The notes under the pieces: model-generated | Database searches by the model: none | Seen by the model: only the letters and a program-made list of their open reading frames with translations | Told to the model about the DNA's origin: nothing | Shown: positions 55,860-64,000 of the stretch, one piece after another | How positions within the stretch are numbered: the first letter of the stretch is position 1 | Layout of the letters: every line of letters starts with the position of its first letter | Assembly (NCBI GenBank): GCA_965153455.1 | Contig: OZ234494.1 | Coordinates: forward strand, 21,514,001 to 21,578,000 | Source: Sphagnum compactum | Lineage: Eukaryota > Bryophyta > Sphagnopsida > Sphagnales | DNA: 64,000 bases | Direction of reading: 5' to 3' | Made by a program: the position numbers and the translations under genes

Positions 55860-56346
55860 AATCGCAGGGCTCCTCCACCGTCACAATGCGATGTCATACC
55901 AAAAGCTTGGCATAAAGTGTTCATCACCTCATCCTTGAATTCACCCCTTTGATGCACATCATTTCTAGCATACACCTTCATCACTATCGGGTAAAAAATC
56001 ACATGAAATTAATCATCAAACTATGGAAGATCCTTCACTGACACCTTTCGACTCACTGGGCGAACCATAATTCCAAACAATGCTCGTAATCCCTCATAAG
56101 CATTATGAAATAAGCTCCATCGACATCTACATACTTTGGATCATTGATATCAGGATGCTGTAATAAATTAATGCATGGTCCACTAAGAGGAGGAAATTGA
56201 ACCAACGGAACATGTATTGTGTTTGCAAGGGGTGTATGAGCATACAATCGTCTCAAAGTAGAAGTTTGGCGGACTAGAATAAATGATGGATGCATCGCTG
56301 ACATAGTACCATCTATAAGACGATTCGTATATTTAATACAAAGCAT
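55860..56346 (-). pseudogene. decayed transposon-like coding fragment
   Basis: A frame from 56346 to 56053 reads TNRLIDGTMSAMHPSFILVR through DPKYVDVDGAYFIMLMRDYE. After a one-base shift a second frame continues with RPVSRKVSVKDLP, TAG, FDD, TAA, FHVIFYPIVMKVYARNDVHQ and MTSHCDGGGALRLV. Both in-frame stops in the second part are one C-to-T change from Gln. Family unknown to me; probably an upstream portion of the same element that holds the oxygenase-like gene and the ghost ORF at 52.5-53.0 kb. Confidence 0.5.
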
Positions 56347-56369
56347 ATTGTAAAATATTTACAAATACT

Positions 56370-56895
56370 AAATGTCAAATCTACCAAATGCCAAATATGT
56401 ACAAAACCAAACGTTAAATATATCAAATGTCAAATATGCCAATGCCAAAAATACCAACTATCAAATATCCCAAACATCAAACATCTACATATACCAAATA
56501 TCAAATATACCAAATGCAAAATATCCCAAATGACAAGTACCTATATATACCAAATGTCAAATATACCAAATGCAAAATATCCCAAATGAAAAGTATCTAC
56601 ATATACTAAATGTCAAATATTATATATGCTAAATTCTAAATATTTACATATACAAAATGTTAAAGATCTACATATGCCAAATGTAAAATAAACCAACTGA
56701 CAATGTCTACACATGTCAAATGTCCACATATCTAATGCAAATATACAAAATGCTAAATATTTAAATATGCCAAATGTCAAATATGTACATGTACCAAATG
56801 CGAAATATTAGATATGCCAAATGTTAAATATATTAAATGTCAAATATGTACATATGTCAAATGCAAAATATCTACATATACCAAATGTAAACATT
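56370..56895. repeat. degenerate (CAAATGTCAAATATACC) tandem field
   Basis: Variants of CCAAATGTCAAATAT and ACATATACCAAATG repeat about every 15-20 bp, with a larger near-duplicate at about 56500-56560 and 56560-56600. Simple AT-rich satellite without genes. Confidence 0.8.
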
Positions 56896-56929
56896 AAGGG
56901 GAATTTCCATAATTAAGGAAAAATTGAAA

Positions 56930-57445
56930 ATAATTCCATAAATTTGGCAATAAAAAAACAAAAATCCTTAATTTTAGACAAAACTTAACATGACTCCATC
57001 AATTTGGCAAAAAATAAACAAAAATATTTAATTTTGGCAAAACTTGACATAACTCTAAAAATTTGACAAAAAATAAACAAAAATATTTAATTTTGGCAAA
57101 GTTTGACATAACTCCATAAATTTGGCAAAACTTGGTACAACTCCATATTTTTGGCAAAACTAAATCGTAGCCCCATAACTTTGGGAAAAATTAAGGTGGA
57201 CTCCATAATTCAAGCGAATCTTGGCACAATTCCATAATTTTGTTAATTAAACCACAACTCTTTAATTTTGGAAAAAAAATTAAGAGATACCTTCATTATT
57301 TTGGTAGAATGGCCCTCAAAATTTTGTAGAATGTTGGCACACCCCCATAATTTTGGCAAAATGAAAGCACAACCCCACAATTCGGGCAAAATTTGGCATA
57401 AATCCATCAATTTGGCAAAACTAAAATGCAAATTGATAATTTAGG
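56930..57445. repeat. degenerate ~40-bp (AATTTTGGCAAAACT) tandem field
   Basis: Units reading 'cataactccataaatttggcaaaaa(ct)' with drift repeat through about 500 bp, e.g. near 57000, 57045, 57105, 57150 and 57400. A different satellite from the one just before it. Confidence 0.75.
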
Positions 57446-58109
57446 CAAAACCGTTAATCATAAACTTTAAATGTTTAAATAAAAGTAAAGACATCATTAT
57501 CATTACAACCTTCCAAAGTTAGGGGTAAGTGGTCTCCAAAATTTCAAATTTTATACAATGGTAACCATTGTTCAATTTTTTGAACTTTGAATTGTAAATA
57601 ATAGTAATAAAAGAGAGATTAATTTTTTATAAAATTTTATTGTGAATACATTATCAATATATCATAGAAATTTCGAGTCAATCTAATGTGTGAAAAATAT
57701 GTATAAAGACTTGTAAAACTTTGTAACTATTATTTAAAAGTTGCCTAAAAATAATTTAAAAATAATTTTGGCACGAAAAGCATAATTTGAATTTTTTTTA
57801 ATGACACATTTTGGGATTTTTCCAAATATACACCTTAACATAGTAATATTTTAAAAATATTAAATTTTGATTTTTTTGAAAGCCGTATTTAAAAAATTCT
57901 AAAATTATTTTTCATAACAAGTAATGATTTAAAGGGACACACGTGGTTCTTAATAATGTTAACTTTTTTTAGTGCATTGTTTGTGCTCCTTTGTTGTTAA
58001 AGTGTGTTTTTTTTTTCCTAATGAATTTTTTCATTTGTGTTGAGAAAAAAAATTTGAGAACATATTTATATACTTATCAGTTACCTTTTCTACCTACATA
58101 CCTTCAAAC
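57446..58109. other. gene-free AT-rich spacer
   Basis: No coding frame, RNA gene or strong repeat seen. Confidence 0.45.
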
Positions 58110-58500
58110 TACTTTTTAATTACTTAACATGTTCGTTTAATTATGGAAATAAACATGTGAAATAAAAACTTGATAAAATTTGTCACCTTTCAGTGGTGTA
58201 ATCACATTGATAAAGACTTAATTAGTTTATCATTGTTGAGGTGAAAGGTTGAATTCCTGATACTTATAATCTATGTGCACGCCTAAAAGATTAAAGTAAT
58301 TAAGTAGGTTAAATTAACAGAACTAGGTAGATAAATTATGTTGAATATGTTAAATTAATTTATCACCTACTTACTTGTATTTTTATGACCTATTTAAACC
58401 TTTTTTTATTATTTACCCACATAAAAATACTAGTTATAAAAATTCAAAAACTAAAATTAAAATTTAAGTATAAATTTTTTTTAGTCAAATGGTCCATTAT
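58110..58500 (+). repeat. tRNA-headed dispersed repeat, copy B
   Basis: Diverged full-length partner of 31176-31570 in the same orientation. AAGGTTGAATTCC (58245-58257) is a good B-box match, and GGTGTAATCACATTG about 50 nt earlier is the A-box position. Flanking spacer is unrelated, so these are two separate insertions of one family. Confidence 0.55.
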
Positions 58501-61500
58501 TTATTATTCAAATTTAAGCCCTAAACCCTAAACCCTTAAAAAATTAGGGCGGTATAACCTTATCTCAACTGTCATTAGGACCCCCATCACCTTTAATACC
58601 AAATCACACTATCAATGTGTTAAAACATCATTTTCAAAACTCGTGTCTAACTTCGATCTTTTAATTAAAATCGATTTTCATACCACTATAATAATTATCT
58701 CCCACTAGTACTAAAATATAATAAAAATCCTAAAAGAAAAGTTTTCACCCTTTATTTTAAAAGCAATATGAATAAAGAAACACACAAGGCAAAATACTAC
58801 CATGTTCATGATTTCATAAGGTCTTTAAAAAAAATGTGATTAAAAAAAACCCATGCTAATCCACTTTTGGATTCTTTCACCATTTTAATGCCTTCAAACC
58901 ACACAAACCACTTCTATTTATAATTATTTTTCACTTTACTTTTTAAAGAAAATTCAAAATGTACAAAAAATAAATAAATAAAATGTTTATTTCAAAAATT
59001 CATATTTAATGTTTGAAATCGAATAATCGAATTAAAAAAATTTACATTCACAATTACATTGAATTTTTAAATTTTTTAAATTTCAAAATGTGAACAAATA
59101 ATTAAATCATTTAATTTAGAAATTCATATATAATGATTTACATATTTTATTGGGCTATGATTTATAAATATTTAACTAAAACTAATTTACGATCATAATC
59201 ACATTGAACTTTGTGATTTTTTTCAATTTCAAAATGTGAAAAAAAAAATCTTTGTTTTGAAATTGAAACGATATTTTGTTTTACTTGGGTTACAAATTTT
59301 GCATATAAATATTAGGTACATTTGGGTTTTTTACATTCATCATTAATTTCAGTTTTATACTATTTTTAATTCAAAATTTTAAACATCGCATTAATTTACA
59401 GATGTTAATTTATGCCCCATGTTTATAAAAAATTAATGTTTTAACAAAATATCTTTAAATATCATAACATAACAAATTCTTTTGTTAAATTATGTTATTA
59501 AAATTTGTATGTATTCAATCTAATATCAATTTTTTAAATAAAAATAAAAATTTGAATTCAATGTCACAATTTTTGGAGTAACATTAATGCATTTTTAAAA
59601 AAAAATTTATTTAAATTTATTTATTGTTTCTAATTTCAAATTCATATCAGATTATTTAATTGTTTTATTTTATTTTGTAGTTAATAAAATAAAGTATTTT
59701 ATTTTATTATTCCATTATACTTATGTCATTTGATCATAAATAAATAAATAAATGGTTTAATTTGGGTTACTTTAATTTGGACATATATATGCATTCAACT
59801 AATTCAACATTAATAGTAATTTAATCATGGAATTTGAATAATTCAAAGTGAGCATGTACATTTAGTTAATTATTATGATTTAATTTCTATAATTATAGTA
59901 AAAGTAGCATTATATTAATAATCCATTTTCATTACTTTTTTTTCAAATTTCCCTTTTTAAATTTATTTATTTATTTTAGTAATTATGACTAATGAATGAA
60001 ATCGTGATAATTATATCTTATTATCATTTTTTCATAATGAAGTTTTAATATTGAAAACATGATTTGTTTTCCATTTTACTATTATCACACCATGAAAAAA
60101 TAATATTTATAATCATGTGTGTCATACTTTATTATTAATTTTAGTCATATTAATCTATTAGTCAACGTAAAGAAGTCCACATGCTCACTCACATTCACCA
60201 CATGTGAAATATATTATTTAATTTGAATATAATCCTAAAGTTTTTTAGTTATAACAAACACTGATACCTTGAATATTAGTTATGATGCACACATTATCTC
60301 ATTTTAGACATGATTCTAATATGAAAAAAATTATGAATTTAAAATAATTTGTGAATTCACAAATTGAACAATTTTTTTAAGTTCCAGTTTTGGAAGTCCA
60401 AGAGATAAAATGGAGTTTTTTTGAATTTATGTCTGGATTTCCAAAATTAAAAATTAAAAAAATCAAGTAATCCATTTTTTGGTCTTAGAAGATTAATTTT
60501 AAAAGAAAAGATGATATCCTTACAAAAAATGGAATTTTTTCTTTATATATGTTTTTCTTCCAAGGAATCCTTTATTTGACCTTGTGTATTCACCAAATTA
60601 GAAAAAAGATTTAAAAAAAAAAATCCATTTTTTGAACTTGCAAAAGAAAACATATTATTATTATTATTATTATTTTGAGGAGGGCATTTTTTTAATGTTG
60701 GAATTGAAGTCAAAGGTTATTTAAGAACCAATGATGATGGGGTTAGGAATTGAAACTAACTTAATTTGAAATTAAAAAAGGAATTGGAACTGAATTGCCC
60801 TTTAATTAGGAACCAAAACTAAAACTAAAGCCCATATTTGAAAAAAACAAGGAATTGAGATTGGTCCATTAAAAATGTTAAAAATTAAAATCGAAAGGTT
60901 ACCCTAAAATCACAAACCAATTAACATTGGTTTAAACTTTTTTTTATGTAATCCCGATAAACTTATGGGATGTATACTTTCTCCTCTTACTTAACTTACA
61001 TTTAAATTCACACCTTTGGGCTTAGTTTTTACTTACCCACCTTGTTTACATTCTAATTAACAACACTAATATCATTTTCTAATTACATGTTTTTTAACAT
61101 TCACTTTGAAGCACAAATAAGATAAAACAACTCAATAACGTTACTTTAGAAAAGGATTGCATGTCATTTGCCCAAATTTTTTTTTCATATGAATGAATTT
61201 TTTAATTGTGTTTTTTGCAAATTGTTATGAAAAATTCATATAATTGTTTAAGTAGATGACATGTTTTTTTTTTTTTTTGTAGTTTTGAATAAATATGAAT
61301 GTTTAAGAATGTGTTGATTCCTTGTAAATTATGTGTTTCATTTTTTAAAATGATAACAATTTCAAATCATATCCAAAGTTGATTTTTTTAATTTTTATGT
61401 TTTCGTGTATAATAAATTACACCTCTTCTAAAAAATCATATACATTATACATCATTTATATGTGGTAAAAGACTTTTGAAAATTTAAAATTTTGGATCAA

Positions 61501-63479
61501 TTTTGAAAAGTTCTTTGAATTTTTAAAGTTTTAAAATTTCACATATTTTAGGGTATGAATGCTTTTTAAATGTGGCTAATAGATCTTTATTTTCTTTATT
61601 TTTTCCCATCAATTTTGTTTTATTATATGAATCTCTTTGATAATCTTTCGCAAAATTGATTCAATCTAGGTGTTCACTTTCAAAGGTTCGAAATTGAAAT
61701 TGAAATAATTTTTTTTTTCAAATGGATTTTTTGTTTGAATTCATTAACATTCATATGAATGAGAAAGGACCAACTCGCCATGATTGCAATGGTTTTAAAC
61801 AGTAAAATACAAATATTTCACCAATCTTGATTACTTTTAGGGCCCATCTAACATCTTTTTTGACTTGTTTTATTATGATTGCACCCTTTTGACCTTTAAT
61901 TTAAAGACTAAACTTAAAAATCTCCAATTAACATTTGTTGAAATCCACTAGCTATGTAACTTTGTTTCAAAAGTTGAAGCATGACTTGATAAATTTTAAC
62001 CCACCAATAATAATAAAAAAATGAAAAAAAAATGGTACCATCTAATCAATAACCTTTGGACATTTGTAAGCTACAAAAGCTATAATAAACCTTTCTTTTG
62101 TTTTTTTCAAAAACAAATCAATTTGTAAACCCATACAACATTTAAAAGACTAAATTCCTTCAAGAACATGTCAAAATGTGAACCTTCATATTGATTTGCT
62201 TTCATTCCTTAATTTATGCAATTTGATTTATATATATAGCTTCATTTTAATGCAACGAGTGCTTATTATTTTAGGAGACACAAAATTGATACTGAACATT
62301 CTAAACATACCATACTAAAAAGAAAAGCACCTTACACATGTTAACCAACATGATATGCAAAGTTGTGTTTCTTAACTAGACATTATATTAAATGAATCAT
62401 TTCTTAATGCAATTTCACATTAGTGGAATGGAATGTTTCAATGTAGTTTGATTTGACATTTGATCAAACCAAACAACTATTGACAACAATGAGAAACATA
62501 AATAAAAAATAACACATGGATGCAACATTTGTGAAACGTGTATATAATCACATGAATACTCACAAACATGATTTATTTAAGATGAAATGTTGATTCATTA
62601 TACAAATTTCGATAACAACACATTAAACCACCATCTTGGATGTGATTTGTTGTGAATTTTTTTCAACATATTAAATTTCATTTCAATTTAAACGTGGTTT
62701 ATGATAGTTTTCATAAATATTTGTTTGAATAAATAAAAATGTAAACATATAACCACATTGTAAATCACCGAACCTAATAACCCATGAAACACAAGTACTA
62801 TTAGGTCCATTGACAACACATTTTGTAACACATTTTGAATGATAAATATATGCATTTAATTGTTATTGTACACTTGAATATTTAAAATCAAATTTGTTAG
62901 ATTATGCTTTGCCCATAATGTGAATTTCAAGGCAATCATTTGCATTTCCCTTAACAATATGTGCATTCCTTGTTTTCTATTTAATATCATTAGCTTATCC
63001 CACTCCTTGACATCCCAATTTACCCATGCCATGATTTTTTTACTCATCATTATCCCAATACTTGATTACCCATTGGTCACATTTGCACCCATAACTTCTC
63101 TATTAAAAATACATCTTAAAAATGCCACACTTTTTTGGTAGCATTTTTAAAATCTTTTTTGGTAAGTTCTTTCGTTTTTGAAAAACATATTTTTAAAATT
63201 TTGAACATTTCCATAAATAATATAATTCATGTTGAAGCTTGCAAGGTATTATGGAAAATCTTTCCATAAAATGCAATATATAAGTCTATTGTATGGTTTC
63301 CAATTGATTGATATGGAAGATTGCATTGGAAAACAACTACATTTGTGTTTTCAATTTGCTAGCCAAATTACACTTTGTAATTAACAATACCAATCATGAC
63401 ATTAAAACAAACCACTAGAATTGAATCTTGTATACAAACCATGACTCAACTTTCTTTCAATAGTAAACCTATTTCATTG
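58501..63479. other. gene-free, very AT-rich spacer (5 kb)
   Basis: Long runs of A and T, an (AAAT)n patch near 59738-59752 and a (ATT)n patch near 60653-60673. No coding frame over ~75 codons with protein character, no RNA gene and no clear TE end. Includes a CCCTAAACCCTAAACCC telomere-like stub near 58520-58535. Confidence 0.5.
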
Positions 63480-63867
63480 GTTACTCCCATTCACCAATGG
63501 CCCCTTGATGGCCAGAGTACCTTGATGTTTGGTGGGCATGTGCCAAAGCATCAAGTTCCTCTTTGCCATGGATATTCTCATGTGACATTGGCACAAAGAA
63601 GTGGAATCTGCCAGAAACCGGACAGGACACAATGTAGTTTGGTGTTCAATTGAACAAGTCGGAGTTCCCAATGTATTTGGCTCACAAACACAAAACCATA
63701 TCCGACCCCAAACGTCCAACTCTCATAACTAAGAATAAATGCAAGTGATAAGAAACTGGAGGCAGCACCTGTGTATAGTTGTTGGGATTGGAAAGAATGG
63801 CATTGATTATGTACAGCATGGGGTGTGATTCCAGTACCACCAGAGAGCTGCAGCCAAATGTCTACAT
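63480..63867 (-). pseudogene. NADH-cytochrome b5 reductase remnant
   Basis: Minus-strand exon 63867-63769 encodes the NADH-binding SGGTGITP motif, then, after a one-base insertion in a C4 run at 63823-63820, MLYIINAILSNPNNYTQ. A GT donor follows. The next exon, from an AG acceptor at 63608, reads IPLLCANVT, then a stop and a frameshift, then GKEELDALAHAH and, after another shift, a divergent end. Order and content match the C-terminal half of plant cytochrome b5 reductase, which passes electrons from NADH to cytochrome b5. Exons with an intron imply a duplicated gene fragment rather than a retrocopy. The rest, if any, lies beyond the right edge. Confidence 0.72.
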
Positions 63868-64000
63868 CTGAAATTCAACACCAACAGTTTAAATTATTTC
63901 CCACAAACTTGTCTACTCAAGTAGACCAAGACACCCAACAAGCACCCATCAAGGCATGACACAAGAATTGAGAGGATCCTACAATACAGAGTGTTTGCAA
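63868..64000. other. window edge
   Basis: Too short to interpret. May be intron of the cytochrome b5 reductase remnant on the minus strand. Confidence 0.3.

Noticed and set aside
58501-63479. Search for rRNA, tRNA or TE domains in the AT-rich spacer
   Set aside because: No conserved motif, cloverleaf or reverse transcriptase/transposase signature could be found by eye.

Overview
The window looks like nuclear DNA of a land plant. It holds a plastid-type soluble starch synthase I, a plant NSR-type (nuclear speckle) RNA-binding protein, a protein with a C-terminal region like protodermal factor 1, and telo-box (AAACCCTAA) elements in front of a ribosome-biogenesis gene. Spliced genes have GT-AG introns, mostly 150-650 bp. 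I cannot name the species. A zinc-finger AIG1/septin-like GTPase that is not typical of angiosperms, together with an intronless starch synthase I, makes a non-seed plant (bryophyte, lycophyte or fern) the best guess. That guess is an inference.

Layout. About 1-6.2 kb is gene-free, with a hairpin, a C18 tract, a ~105-bp degenerate tandem repeat and a MITE-like foldback. At 8.0-10.4 kb (+) lies a large intronless GTPase ORF. The minus strand carries the six-exon NSR-like gene (14.1-17.1 kb) and the six-exon CMSS1/Cms1-like ribosome-biogenesis gene (21.8-24.5 kb). Between them are a 58-bp tandem array and a small GC-richer duplication. From 24.8 to 39 kb I see only AT-rich repeat-laden spacer: a motif that switches strand near 25.5 kb, three related ~200-bp blocks at 29-29.7 kb, a 600-bp CCTA/CCAC simple-repeat field, two copies of a tRNA-headed dispersed repeat (31 and 58 kb), and an ~805-bp element with terminal inverted repeats and CTAA flanks. 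Starch synthase I is at 39.4-41.5 kb (+). A secreted repeat protein with a PDF1-like C-terminus is at 46.6-48.5 kb (-). From 50 to 57.5 kb there are nested AT-rich satellites around a 4-kb block of decayed minus-strand coding sequence, which encloses a spliced 2-oxoglutarate/Fe(II)-oxygenase-like gene with one internal stop. The rest is AT-rich and empty, apart from a frameshifted NADH-cytochrome b5 reductase remnant at 63.5-63.9 kb.

The genes do not form a pathway. They are independent housekeeping or developmental genes: starch synthesis, pre-rRNA processing, splicing regulation, epidermal or wall protein, and a GTPase. They sit as GC-richer islands in repetitive spacer. The most unusual material is the 52.4-56.4 kb block, where a ghost ORF carries six stops that are all one C-to-T change from Gln or Arg. 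Splice sites and frames were worked out by eye from GT-AG signals, phase and family similarity recalled from memory. No search or alignment program was run.
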